A stretch of DNA of 64,000 nt from Sphingomonas sp. IC-11 (lineage in GTDB: Bacteria > Pseudomonadota > Alphaproteobacteria > Sphingomonadales > Sphingomonadaceae): positions 186,001 to 250,000 of the forward strand of contig NZ_JAJNDU010000002.1 in NCBI RefSeq assembly GCF_021043365.1, in the 5' to 3' direction. Shown piece by piece: positions 34,419 to 42,207 of this stretch. The position numbers and the translations under genes are program-made. Under the pieces are notes generated by a model. The model saw nothing but the letters and a program-made list of their open reading frames with translations. It made no database searches and had not been told where the DNA came from. Within the stretch, counting starts at the first letter, position 1; each line of letters starts with the position of its first letter.

Positions 34419-34604
34419 TTACGAGGGGTTGCGGCCAGTGCCGAGGTCTGCGCGATGCCATGCGATCGCCTGGGCGAGTTCGTGCTGTTGGGCGAGCCCG
34501 AGATGCGCCGCCTGCGCGCGCGTGTCTTGAGCCCGCTTGGCGGCGCGACGCTCCGCAATGGCGCGTTCCCGATGATAGAGATCCAGCTGATCCTCTTCCG
34601 TCAT
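34419..34604 (-). CDS. Small charged hypothetical protein (61 aa)
   Basis: The minus-strand frame encodes MTEEDQLDLYHRERAIAERR as its start, then a helical Arg/Ala/Gln-rich body with LGLAQQHELAQAIAWHRADLG. It looks like a single long helix or helical hairpin, as in small conserved sphingomonad proteins of unknown function. A ribosome site GGGAG precedes a pair of ATGs (34607 and 34604). Codon use fits the host. Confidence 0.6.
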   Translation of the reverse strand: MTEEDQLDLYHRERAIAERRAAKRAQDTRAQAAHLGLAQQHELAQAIAWHRADLGTGRNPS

Positions 34605-34894
34605 CATCGCCGCTCCCGAATGATTGATCACATACCTCGCGCGTTGAGACTCCGCCTCGGTCAGCCACGATGATCATCGCTCAGGCGTAAACGTTTGATC
34701 GCCTCAACCCTGTTGTTCTTGCCGCAATTTGCGTGCTTGGCAGCGTTGTGATGCGCTGTCGCGCCCACCGTCTCTCCACCGTCTCCGGTTAACGGATCAA
34801 CCTGCGCGACGTGGATTTCCGTTCGCCCGCTTTCTCGCTGCGTCTCGCAGTACGGCCGGTTCCGCTCCACACGCCGGAACGCTACCAGAAGCGC

Positions 34895-35488
34895 ATGATC
34901 ATTCCAGGCATAAGGGGCGGCCGAGCGGTCATGCTGGTGAGCGGGGCACTGGCGCTCGCTGGCTGCAGCACGGCCCGATACCGACCCGTGAGCGACACCC
35001 CTGTGGTGGTCGGAAAGCCCTATACCATTCGCGGGGTGACATACCGCCCTGCGGCAGACCCAGACTTTGACGTGCTGGGATATGCCAGCTGGTACGGTGC
35101 GGAAAGCGGCAACCGAGTGGCTCTGGGCGAACGGTTCCGCCCCAAATGGATCACGGGAGCGCACACCACGCTCCCGCTGCCGACCTATGTCGAAGTGACG
35201 GCGCTGGACACCGGCCGTACGATCCTGGTGAGGATCAATGACCGCGGGCCTTTCGCGCGCGGGCGGATCCTCGATCTCTCCCGGGGGGCGGCGGAGCAGC
35301 TTGGAATGCGGGGCGCAGGGGTGGCGGCCGTCCGGGTGCGGCGCGTCGATCCGCCTGAAAAGGAGCGCGCGCGACTGCGCAAGGGCAAGCCCGTCGCCGA
35401 GCGGCCACGGCTGAGCGAGGCGGCGCTCGCGTCATTGCGGGCGCAGCTGGCGCAAGGCGTGCGCCAAGGGCTGGTCCAGGCGCCCTGA
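34895..35488 (+). CDS. rlpA: RlpA-type lytic transglycosylase lipoprotein
   Basis: A 197-residue lipoprotein. The signal peptide ends in the lipobox LAGC at about residues 24-27. The double-psi beta-barrel domain follows: GYASWYGAESGNRVALGERF, the LPLPTYVEVTAL step, and RINDRGPFARGRILDLSRGA with the catalytic Asp of the family. No SPOR domain is present, so it is the short form. RlpA cleaves or binds denuded glycan at the septum. ATG 34895 is the nearest start before the signal peptide; the frame extends further upstream without conserved sequence. Confidence 0.9.
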   Translation: MIIPGIRGGRAVMLVSGALALAGCSTARYRPVSDTPVVVGKPYTIRGVTYRPAADPDFDVLGYASWYGAESGNRVALGERFRPKWITGAHTTLPLPTYVEVTALDTGRTILVRINDRGPFARGRILDLSRGAAEQLGMRGAGVAAVRVRRVDPPEKERARLRKGKPVAERPRLSEAALASLRAQLAQGVRQGLVQAP

Positions 35489-35496
35489 TGGGTCTT

Positions 35497-35553
35497 GGGT
35501 GCCCCTCTTCCCTCAGAGGTGCCTTGCGGGGACTGTGAGCGCCAGGGGCACCC
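35497..35553 (+). terminator. Widely spaced inverted repeat after rlpA
   Basis: GGGTGCCCCT and AGGGGCACCC pair perfectly over a 37-base loop, starting eight bases after the rlpA stop. The long loop can itself fold, so this may be a terminator or a stable 3' end. Confidence 0.4.
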
Positions 35554-35640
35554 GGGATCGGCTGCATCCGCCCATCACACGCTCGCGCACTGGTGACCTG
35601 CCGAGCATCACGGCGTGCTCAATGGCTTCCACGAAAACCC

Positions 35641-35683
35641 CAAATCAAAAACCCCACCAGCCCGTTGGGATGGTGGGGTTTTA
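35641..35683 (-). terminator. Terminator of tRNA-Val
   Basis: AACCCCACCA and TGGTGGGGTT pair over an 11-base loop just past the tRNA 3' end; on the minus strand the stem is followed by TTTGATTT. Confidence 0.8.
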
Positions 35684-35685
35684 GA

Positions 35686-35760
35686 TGGTGGGCGTGGCAA
35701 GGATTGAACTTGCGACCCCTGCGATGTCAACACAGTGCTCTACCACTGAGCTACACGCCC
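35686..35760 (-). tRNA. tRNA-Val (anticodon GAC)
   Basis: The minus strand folds into a cloverleaf with acceptor GGGCGTG/CACGCCC, D arm GCTCAGTGGTAGAGC, anticodon stem CTGTG/CGCAG with loop TTGACAT (anticodon GAC), and T arm GGTTC-type GCAAGTTCAATCCTTGC. The CCA is encoded. Not occupied by an integrase. Confidence 0.96.
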
Positions 35761-35809
35761 TCCGGGAGCGGCGCCATTAGCCGGGCTGCGGAACCGGCGC
35801 AAGCCCCGT

Positions 35810-36187
35810 TTAGTGTAATTCCTGAAATTCTCCGATCTCGAACATGCGATCCACTTCCATGACGAGGTCGCGCAGGTGGAACGGCTTGGAGAGCACGCGG
35901 GCCTGGGGCATTGCCTTGCCGGCCTTCAGCGTCACTGCGGCAAAGCCAGTGATGAACATGACCCGCAGCTTCGGACGCAGTTCGCCGGCGCGCTGCGCAA
36001 GTTCGATCCCGTCCATTTCTGGCATGACGATATCGGTCAGCAGCAGATCGAATTCTTCCTCTTCGATCAGGGGCAGGGCAGCCGTTCCGCGGTCAACAGC
36101 AGTCACCGCATAGCCGGACTTCTCCAGCGCGCGCGCGAGATACTCGCGCATCACCTGGTCGTCCTCCGCCAGCAAGATTCGGATCAT
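35810..36187 (-). CDS. cpdR: Cell-cycle response regulator CpdR
   Basis: A 125-residue single-domain receiver matching CpdR closely: RILLAEDDQVMREYLARALE at the start with the acidic pair, LLTDIVMPEMDGIELAQ with the phospho-accepting Asp, VMFITGFAAV and VLSKPFHLRDLV with the conserved Lys. In Caulobacter unphosphorylated CpdR brings ClpXP to the pole and primes it for substrates such as PdeA and CtrA-related factors. AAGGA is seven bases ahead of ATG. It is divergent from the amidohydrolase gene. Confidence 0.93.
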   Translation of the reverse strand: MIRILLAEDDQVMREYLARALEKSGYAVTAVDRGTAALPLIEEEEFDLLLTDIVMPEMDGIELAQRAGELRPKLRVMFITGFAAVTLKAGKAMPQARVLSKPFHLRDLVMEVDRMFEIGEFQELH

Positions 36188-36307
36188 TCGTGGGTCCTTG
36201 CGATCAGCCACCAGCATATGCGGAAATCCTTTAACGTTTTCCAGCCGATGACGGTGATTGCTGTATCGCATTGCGACAGGGGGACTTACTCCATAGGCTG
36301 ATGGGCG

Positions 36308-37141
36308 ATGCAATTGTCCTTTGACGCGGTCGGCGAGCTGCCTCCAGCCAGCCCGGTGGTGCTGTCGGTGCCGCACGCCGGGCGGGACTATCCGCTGCCG
36401 CTGCACGATGCCCTCAGGGTACCGCTGACCGCGCTGACGGTTCTGGAGGACCGATTCGTGGATCAGCTCGCGCTGGCCGCCCGGCGGGGCGAGACAGCGA
36501 TCGTCCAACGGGTGGCCCGGGCATGGATCGACCTTAATCGTGCGGAGCATGATCGCGATCCGCGATTGGATGACGGCGCACCGGCCGGGCACCTAAGTGC
36601 CAAGGTCCGCAGCGGCCTTGGCCTGGTGCCGCGCCGTACGACCGCCTCGGGCGAGTTGTGGCGGCGGCGTCTGGAGGGTGATGAAGTCGTCGCCCGCATC
36701 GCGTCGGTGCATCGGCCGTATCATGAGGCACTGGCGGCGGCCCTGACGGCGGCAAAGGCAAGGTTCGGCGTTGCGGTCTTGCTGGATATTCATTCCATGC
36801 CGCCCATCGCTGGCAGCCGCACGCGCATTGTCATCGGCGACCGCTTCGGGCGATCCGCGTCGCATCGCTTTGTCCGGCGGATGGAGGCGGCGATTGCGGC
36901 CAGGCAGCACGAGTACAGCCTGAACGTGCCTTATGCCGGCGGCTATATCCTGGAGCGCCACGGCAATCCGCGGCAGCATATTCACGCCATTCAGCTCGAG
37001 ATCGATCGGTCGCTCTATCTGGACGGGCGCCTTGATCGTCCGGGCACCGGCTTCGGCCATATCGCCGCCCTCGTGCGTAACATCATCGACGGGCTGGAGG
37101 AAGAAGCGCTGGACCAGTCCACGGCGCTTGCCGCGGAATAA
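36308..37141 (+). CDS. N-formylglutamate amidohydrolase-family protein
   Basis: A 277-residue zinc hydrolase of the HutG/FGase family: VVLSVPHAGRDYP near 17-29 (metal-binding His), DLNRAEHDRDPR, LLDIHSMPP near 157-165 and IQLEIDRSLYL near the end. The family removes the formyl group from N-formylglutamate in histidine breakdown. No other hut genes adjoin it, so the physiological substrate may differ. Its pairing with cpdR on the other strand is often seen in sphingomonads (memory-based). Confidence 0.88.
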   Translation: MQLSFDAVGELPPASPVVLSVPHAGRDYPLPLHDALRVPLTALTVLEDRFVDQLALAARRGETAIVQRVARAWIDLNRAEHDRDPRLDDGAPAGHLSAKVRSGLGLVPRRTTASGELWRRRLEGDEVVARIASVHRPYHEALAAALTAAKARFGVAVLLDIHSMPPIAGSRTRIVIGDRFGRSASHRFVRRMEAAIAARQHEYSLNVPYAGGYILERHGNPRQHIHAIQLEIDRSLYLDGRLDRPGTGFGHIAALVRNIIDGLEEEALDQSTALAAE

Positions 37142-37246
37142 AAAAACCACCTCGGGCGAGGCCCGAGGTGGCCAAGGTTCAGGGAGGAGACACACCGTGA
37201 GGTGTGCCATACGGTTCCGCGAAAGGGGGGACACGGAAACCGTACC
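37140..37246 (-). ncRNA. Candidate trans-acting small RNA with anti-Shine-Dalgarno loops
   Basis: On the minus strand TTGAAA (37279-37274) and TACGTT (37257-37252) are 16 bases apart and place a start near 37246. The transcript would fold as: stem I TACGGTTTCCG/CGGAACCGTA (37244-37234 with 37219-37210, one bulge) holding CCCCCC in its loop; stem II CACACC/GGTGTG around TCAC; then an unpaired UCUCCUCCCU segment (37190-37181); and a perfect 11-bp terminator CCACCTCGGGC/GCCCGAGGTGG ending in seven U. The total is about 107 nt. CU-rich free segments that can pair with ribosome sites are typical of alphaproteobacterial sRNAs such as the alpha-r14 group (inference). It is antisense to no gene and begins just after the convergent amidohydrolase gene. 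Confidence 0.65.
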
Positions 37247-37394
37247 TGCATAACGTAATGTACCGGCGGGTGGTTTCAACCCTTGGACGGGAAAGCGAGA
37301 ATTTTCGTCGACAAGCCGTCGCGGGAGCTCACCCGAGGACGTCGGCACCCCGATCCAACGAGCCGAAAAACGGGCGGCAGCCAACACAGCAGAA

Positions 37395-37428
37395 GGGCGC
37401 CACTCCGTCCGATGCCGGAGTGGCGCCC
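37395..37428 (-). terminator. 13-bp perfect hairpin terminating sapC
   Basis: GGGCGCCACTCCG and CGGAGTGGCGCCC enclose an eight-base loop, 31 bases past the sapC stop on the minus strand; TTCTGCTG follows. It separates sapC from the small RNA promoter. Confidence 0.75.
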
Positions 37429-37458
37429 TCGCTGACCATGATGTTGTTTAGAACGCCG

Positions 37459-38232
37459 TCAGGCGCTGAGCGTCGGCTGCGGCATCTTGCCGAGGCTGAC
37501 CTGGCGCGCGAACACTTCGCGCATCAGCGACAGCGAGAAGAGGTGGGCATAGAGCAGCGGGAGCATGCCGCTCTTGGTCATCTTGCGCAGCTGATCGCCG
37601 CGCAGATCCTGAAGCTTCTCTTCGTTGATCATCTGGAAGCCGCGATACACGAACGGCTGTTCATAGCCCTCGTGCTGGATCGAGACTTCGCCGTCCATCA
37701 GAAGCTCGGTCTCACGCAGCTCGTTCATGAACTGGGCGGTACGGGCGCCAGCCTGCTCAAACTGTTCGTTGAAGGCGAGAATGTTCTTGGTGACTTCGCT
37801 CGGCTGACCGTTCTCGAACAGCGGCTGACCCTCGTCGAACTGGCCGATCGTGTCCGACGTCGGATCGAAGCAGAGCGAGAGCTCCTGCGCGTCCGGACGC
37901 AGACGCGCCAGCAGATAGGGATAGCGGCGGATGTAAGCGGGGACGTAGAAATTATCCTCGACCAGCTTGCCATCGGCATCGACGAAGACGTTCACGCCCT
38001 CGTTCAGGCCCATCAGCGCGATTGGCACCGAATCCTCGCCGGCCGAAAAGACGATCGGCATGTAACGCTGCACCAGCGCAAATTCGTCGATGGTGATCGG
38101 AATCGCATGCTGGGTCGCCAGAAACGGCGCCGACTGGGCAGGGCGGATCTTATAGTCGGCGTGCAACTCGCTAGAGAGCGGCTCAAGGCCGTTGTAGAAA
38201 AGCGGAAGTTGCTGCTGCGGCGCGCTGGCCAT
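37459..38232 (-). CDS. SapC family protein
   Basis: A 257-residue protein of the SapC family (named from Campylobacter S-layer loci, function unsettled). Typical parts are ATQHAIPITIDEFALVQRYMPIVF near 38-61, VPIALMGLNEGVNVFVD, YVPAYIRRYPYLLARL and a C-terminal segment FQMINEEKLQDLRGDQLRKM. No signal peptide. In Alphaproteobacteria such genes often sit near tryptophan halogenase or TonB-dependent receptor genes; here they do not. GGAGAG precedes the ATG by five bases. Confidence 0.85.
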   Translation of the reverse strand: MASAPQQQLPLFYNGLEPLSSELHADYKIRPAQSAPFLATQHAIPITIDEFALVQRYMPIVFSAGEDSVPIALMGLNEGVNVFVDADGKLVEDNFYVPAYIRRYPYLLARLRPDAQELSLCFDPTSDTIGQFDEGQPLFENGQPSEVTKNILAFNEQFEQAGARTAQFMNELRETELLMDGEVSIQHEGYEQPFVYRGFQMINEEKLQDLRGDQLRKMTKSGMLPLLYAHLFSLSLMREVFARQVSLGKMPQPTLSA

Positions 38233-38287
38233 CAAATCTCTCCAGATACGGACAAGGAGCGGCGCCCGCCGCCCGAACCCGCGCGCA

Positions 38288-39736
38288 CTATTCGTCCGCG
38301 GCGCTTGGCGCAAGCGTGACGAGTTTGCCGGGATTGAAGATACCGGCGGGATCGAGTGCACCTTTGATCGCGCGCAACGCAGCCATTCGCGGCGGCGGAG
38401 AGAGCCGCTCCAGTTCGTGAAGCTTCATCTGGCCGATGCCATGCTCTGCGGAGATCGAGCCGCCGGCCGCAACGACAAGATCATCGACAAATCGCGTCAC
38501 AATGGGTGCTTCTTCGGCAAGCCACCGGGTGCGATCGGCGCCGGCGGGGGCGCGGACGTGAAAGTGCACGTTACCGTCGCCCAGATGCCCGAAGCCGCTG
38601 GCGCGGGTGCCGGGAAAACGGGCGTCGCAAGCAGCGGCAGCCTCGATGAGGAAGCGGGGCATGGCTTCGACCGGAACCGAAATGTCGTGCTGCGCGGCAG
38701 GCCCAGTGGCGCGCTCCGCATCCGAGATCGAATCGCGGATGCGCCAGAATGCGTCAGCCTGCGCCTCATTGGCGGCGATCGCTGCGTCGGCAACGATGCC
38801 GTCCCCGATGGCGGATTGGAGAACGTGCTCGACAAAGGCGGCAGGGGCAGGAGCGGCAGGGTCGCTTGCCACCGCCTCCACCAGCACGTGCCAGGGGTGG
38901 GCGCCCGCTAGCGGCGCGCGCGTTCCCGGGATGTGCGTGAGCACGGCCTGGAAGGATTCCGACGGAAGCAATTCGAAGCTCTCCACCGCATTGCCCGCTG
39001 CCTCGAAGCGACGCAGGAGCTGTAGCGCGGCCTCGGGTGTGGCGAGGCCGATCCAGGCCACCGCGCGCGCGGTGATGGCCGGCGCCAGGCGGAGCGTGGC
39101 CGCGGTGATGATCCCCAGGGTTCCTTCTGCGCCGATCAGAAGCTGGTTCAGGTCATAGCCGCGGTTGTCCTTCTTAAGCGCAGCCAATCCTTCATACAGG
39201 CTGCCGTCGCTGAGAACCGCCTCGACGCCGGCAACGAGGCCGCGCATCGTTCCCCAGCGCAGCACCTGCGTGCCACCCGCATTGGTGGAGACCAGCCCCC
39301 CGATCGTTGCCGAGCCGCGACTGCCCAGCGTCAGTGGAAAGCGGCGCCCCTCCGCCGCGACTGCGTCGTGCAAATCGGACAGGATCACGCCCGCCTCGGC
39401 AATGGCGAGACTTCCGTCGCGATCAATCGATCGTATGCGATTGAGCCGCCGCAGTGAGAGGATGACGGCCTCACCGGATTCAGGCGGCGTGGCGCCACCG
39501 ACCATCGACGTGTTGCCCCCCTGCGCCACGAGCGGCACGCCCTCGCTGGTCGCACCCGCCACGATCGACTGCACCTCCGCCACCGTCGCGGGTTCGAACA
39601 GGATCGGCGCATGGCCATGCCAGCGGCCGCGCCAATCCGTCTCCCACGGTGCAATCGCGTCCCGATCCGTGACGATGGCGCGCGCCGAAAGGCGCGGTGC
39701 AAGCGAGTTCAGCAGGCGGATCTGTTGCGGAGTCAT
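38288..39736 (-). CDS. FAD-binding oxidoreductase, D-2-hydroxyglutarate dehydrogenase-like
   Basis: A 482-residue flavoprotein of the VAO/GlcD family. The PP-loop is VPLVAQGGNTSMVGGATP near 70-87; the FAD domain continues with AEAGVILSDLHDAV, TLGSRGSATIGGLVSTNAGGTQVLRWG and DNRGYDLNQLLIGAEGTLGIIT; the C-terminal substrate domain has GFGHLGDGNVHFHV and SAEHGIGQMKLHEL with the His ligands. Such enzymes oxidise D-2-hydroxyglutarate, D-lactate or glycolate, passing electrons to ETF or quinone. ATG at 39736 starts the conserved sequence; ATG 39760 is possible. Confidence 0.88.
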   Translation of the reverse strand: MTPQQIRLLNSLAPRLSARAIVTDRDAIAPWETDWRGRWHGHAPILFEPATVAEVQSIVAGATSEGVPLVAQGGNTSMVGGATPPESGEAVILSLRRLNRIRSIDRDGSLAIAEAGVILSDLHDAVAAEGRRFPLTLGSRGSATIGGLVSTNAGGTQVLRWGTMRGLVAGVEAVLSDGSLYEGLAALKKDNRGYDLNQLLIGAEGTLGIITAATLRLAPAITARAVAWIGLATPEAALQLLRRFEAAGNAVESFELLPSESFQAVLTHIPGTRAPLAGAHPWHVLVEAVASDPAAPAPAAFVEHVLQSAIGDGIVADAAIAANEAQADAFWRIRDSISDAERATGPAAQHDISVPVEAMPRFLIEAAAACDARFPGTRASGFGHLGDGNVHFHVRAPAGADRTRWLAEEAPIVTRFVDDLVVAAGGSISAEHGIGQMKLHELERLSPPPRMAALRAIKGALDPAGIFNPGKLVTLAPSAADE

Positions 39737-39802
39737 CGCCACATGATTGCCGCAATTCATCAACGGTTCAAATTGTTCGGGGCAGCGCGGGCGTCTCTGA
39801 CG

Positions 39803-40246
39803 ATGCACAAGTCCGCCCGCCCGATCCTTCCGCTGCTGCTTGCCGCGCCGCTTGCGATCTCCGCCAGCGAGCCGGAGGTCCGTTATGCGCAGCTTTCCGT
39901 CCGGGAACGGATCGTGATCCGGATCCCGCGCTTGCCTGTGGCATCACGCCGCCAGCAAGCATCCCCGGTCGTGTGGGAAGAGAAGAAGGCGCCCAAGTGC
40001 GTGCCAGCCAACGTGCTGGCCAGCGCGATCATTTCACCCAAAGGCGACGTGGATCTGATCGCGACCGACGGGCGCCGGCTGCGCGCGAAGTTGGACGATG
40101 ATTGCCCTTCCTTGAACTTCTACAGCGGCTTTTATGTAAAGCGGTCCAAGGACGGGATGGTCTGCGCACGCCGCGACGCCTTGCGCACACGATCTGGCGG
40201 AAGATGCGAAATTGCGCGTTTCCGCACCCTTGTAGAGAAGAAATAG
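39803..40246 (+). CDS. Hypothetical exported protein
   Basis: A 147-residue protein with a probable signal peptide (about 1-21, hydrophobic ILPLLLAAPLAISAS), then a basic region and a compact domain with CVPANVLASAIISPKGDVDLIATDGRRLRAKLDDDCPSL split over two parts, and two more cysteines near the end. The four cysteines could form disulfides in the periplasm. I recognise no family; similar small proteins are seen in sphingomonads (memory-based). Divergent from the FAD oxidoreductase with 66 bases between starts. Confidence 0.7.
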   Translation: MHKSARPILPLLLAAPLAISASEPEVRYAQLSVRERIVIRIPRLPVASRRQQASPVVWEEKKAPKCVPANVLASAIISPKGDVDLIATDGRRLRAKLDDDCPSLNFYSGFYVKRSKDGMVCARRDALRTRSGGRCEIARFRTLVEKK

Positions 40247-40354
40247 TCGCAAAAAGCGGCTTGAAGTGCCGTTTACCTTGACAACAGAGGCGCAATCGCG
40301 TCTCGCCCGGCTCGTAAAAGGGCCGCATCGACGCGCCTTCTTTTCAGGATTGCC

Positions 40355-41686
40355 ATGAGCTTCGCCGACCTCGGCCTTTCAGAAGAACTCCTCCGCGCCG
40401 TTGGCGACACCGGCTACACGGACCCGACGCCGATCCAGGCCTCCGCCATTCCGAGCGTGCTGATGATGCGGGACATCATCGGGATTGCGCAAACGGGAAC
40501 GGGCAAGACGGCATCGTTCGTGCTGCCGATGATCGACATCCTCGCGCATGGCCGTGCCCGTGCGCTGATGCCGCGAAGCCTGATCCTGGAGCCCACGCGC
40601 GAACTGGCCGCCCAGGTCGCCGAGAACTTCGAGATCTACGGCAAGTATCACAAGCTATCCATGGCGCTGCTGATCGGCGGCGTTCAGATGGGCGACCAGG
40701 TCAAGGCGCTGGAAAAGGGGGTCGACGTCCTGATCGCGACGCCCGGGCGCCTCATGGACCTTTTCAGCCGCGGCAAGATCCTGCTCAACGGCTGCAGCAT
40801 GCTAGTGATCGACGAAGCGGATCGCATGCTCGACATGGGGTTCATCCCCGACATCGAGGAAATCTGCACGAAGCTGCCCAAGCAGCGGCAGACGCTGCTG
40901 TTCTCGGCGACCATGCCGCCGCCGATCAAGAAGCTCGCTGACAAATTCCTCAGCAATCCCAAGACCATCGAGGTAGCACGGCCAGCCACCACCAACATCA
41001 ACATCGCCCAGTGGGTGGTGTCGGTGAAGGGGCAGGCGTTCGAGAAGCGCCAGACGTTGCGGCACCTGCTGCGTGAGGAAGCGGTCAGCACCGCTATCAT
41101 CTTCTGCAACCGGAAGACCACGGTACGAGAGCTCAACAAGAGCCTGAAGAAGCACGGTTTCGCGGCGGGCGAAATCCATGGCGACATGGAACAGCCGGCG
41201 CGGCTTGCCGAACTTGACCGGTTCAAGAAGGGCGAGATCAACATTCTGGTCGCGTCGGACGTCGCGGCACGTGGGCTCGACATCAAGGGTGTGAGCCACG
41301 TTTTCAACTTCGATGCGCCCTGGCATCCGGACGATTACGTGCACCGTATCGGTCGCACCGGCCGCGGCGGCGCCACCGGGATTGCCTACACGCTGGTCGC
41401 GCCAGACGACGCCGAGAATATCGAGAATATCGAGAAGCTTACCGGTCAGAAGATCGACCGGCGCGAGATCACCGTCGCGGAAGAGCCCAAGCCGGAGCGG
41501 CCGCGGCGAGCCAAGCCGGAAGAGCGCGCGCCGCGGCGTGAGCGTGAGCGCGAGCGGAGCGCCGATGGCGATCGCGGACGCGAACGGGATGATCTTCGTC
41601 GACGCCGCGACCCGGTCGAGGGCGGCTCCGACGAGGGTTGGAACGGCCCGATTCCGGCCTTCCTGAGCGTTTCCATCGGCGCCTGA
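40355..41686 (+). CDS. DEAD-box RNA helicase (RhlE-like)
   Basis: A 443-residue helicase. Q motif: FADLGLSEELLRAV and PTPIQ; motif I AQTGTGKT near 45; Ia PTRELA; Ib TPGR; motif II DEAD; III SAT; IV IIFCNRK; V VASDVAARGLD; VI HRIGRTGRG. The C-terminal tail from about 375 is Arg/Glu-rich, as in RhlE-type enzymes that help ribosome assembly and RNA decay. A TTGACA hexamer lies at 40278, 72 bases upstream, but no clear -10. The Nudix gene starts two bases past its stop if GTG is used. Confidence 0.93.
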   Translation: MSFADLGLSEELLRAVGDTGYTDPTPIQASAIPSVLMMRDIIGIAQTGTGKTASFVLPMIDILAHGRARALMPRSLILEPTRELAAQVAENFEIYGKYHKLSMALLIGGVQMGDQVKALEKGVDVLIATPGRLMDLFSRGKILLNGCSMLVIDEADRMLDMGFIPDIEEICTKLPKQRQTLLFSATMPPPIKKLADKFLSNPKTIEVARPATTNINIAQWVVSVKGQAFEKRQTLRHLLREEAVSTAIIFCNRKTTVRELNKSLKKHGFAAGEIHGDMEQPARLAELDRFKKGEINILVASDVAARGLDIKGVSHVFNFDAPWHPDDYVHRIGRTGRGGATGIAYTLVAPDDAENIENIEKLTGQKIDRREITVAEEPKPERPRRAKPEERAPRRERERERSADGDRGRERDDLRRRRDPVEGGSDEGWNGPIPAFLSVSIGA

Positions 41687-41688
41687 CC

Positions 41689-42159
41689 GTGGTTGCCTGG
41701 CGCTACCGGATCGCCGGGCGTGCCATGCGGCTGTATTGGAAGCTGGTGCAACCGCGGACGTTTGGCGTGCGTGCTCTTCTCGTCGACCCCGCGGGCCGAA
41801 TTGCCCTGGTGCGACATCAATATGTCGCCGGTTGGTATCTGCCGGGCGGCGGCGTCGACAAGCGTGAGAGCGCCGAGGCCGCGATCCGGCGCGAGTTGCT
41901 GGAGGAGGTGGGGCTTGCCGACGTGACGCTCCGCCGGGTTCACGGCGTGTACCACAACCGGGTGGAGGGAAAGGACGACCATGTGGTCGTCTTCCTGTGC
42001 GATGTCGCCGATCCGGACGCGATCACAATCGCAGATCCCCGCGAGATCGCTGAAGTGGGTTGGTTCGCATGTGACCAGCTGCCGCCCGGCACGTCCCCCG
42101 CGACCCGGCGGCGGATCACCGAGCACCTGCAGGAGCGACAGGGCTGGGGCGAGTGGTGA
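41689..42159 (+). CDS. Nudix hydrolase
   Basis: A 156-residue Nudix protein. The 23-residue box is complete: GGVDKRES then seven residues then REL-LEEVGL, near 64-86. The N-terminus has RLYWKLVQPRTFGVRALLVD, a common start for Nudix proteins acting on nucleoside diphosphate derivatives or cell-wall precursors. Start choice is uncertain: GTG 41689 directly follows the helicase stop; ATG 41725 would remove 12 residues. Substrate cannot be inferred. Confidence 0.83.
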   Translation: MVAWRYRIAGRAMRLYWKLVQPRTFGVRALLVDPAGRIALVRHQYVAGWYLPGGGVDKRESAEAAIRRELLEEVGLADVTLRRVHGVYHNRVEGKDDHVVVFLCDVADPDAITIADPREIAEVGWFACDQLPPGTSPATRRRITEHLQERQGWGEW

Positions 42160-42207
42160 GGCGGCCGCGTTGAAGCGCGTGGACGGGCGATCAAGCGGGT
42201 TCGCCAG

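Noticed and set aside
34661..35164. 167-codon open frame on the minus strand upstream of and across rlpA
   Set aside because: Overlaps the well-supported rlpA gene antisense; no motif or ribosome site.
35686..35760. Second possible island site at tRNA-Val
   Set aside because: No integrase, direct repeat or composition change beside it; flanks are core genes.
37197..37252. Tiny plus-strand reading frame with GGGAGGAG and GTG
   Set aside because: Only about 18 codons; the same bases are explained better as the complement of an anti-Shine-Dalgarno segment and stem of the minus-strand small RNA.
37204..38319. 371-codon open frame on the plus strand
   Set aside because: Antisense to sapC and to the sapC terminator hairpin.
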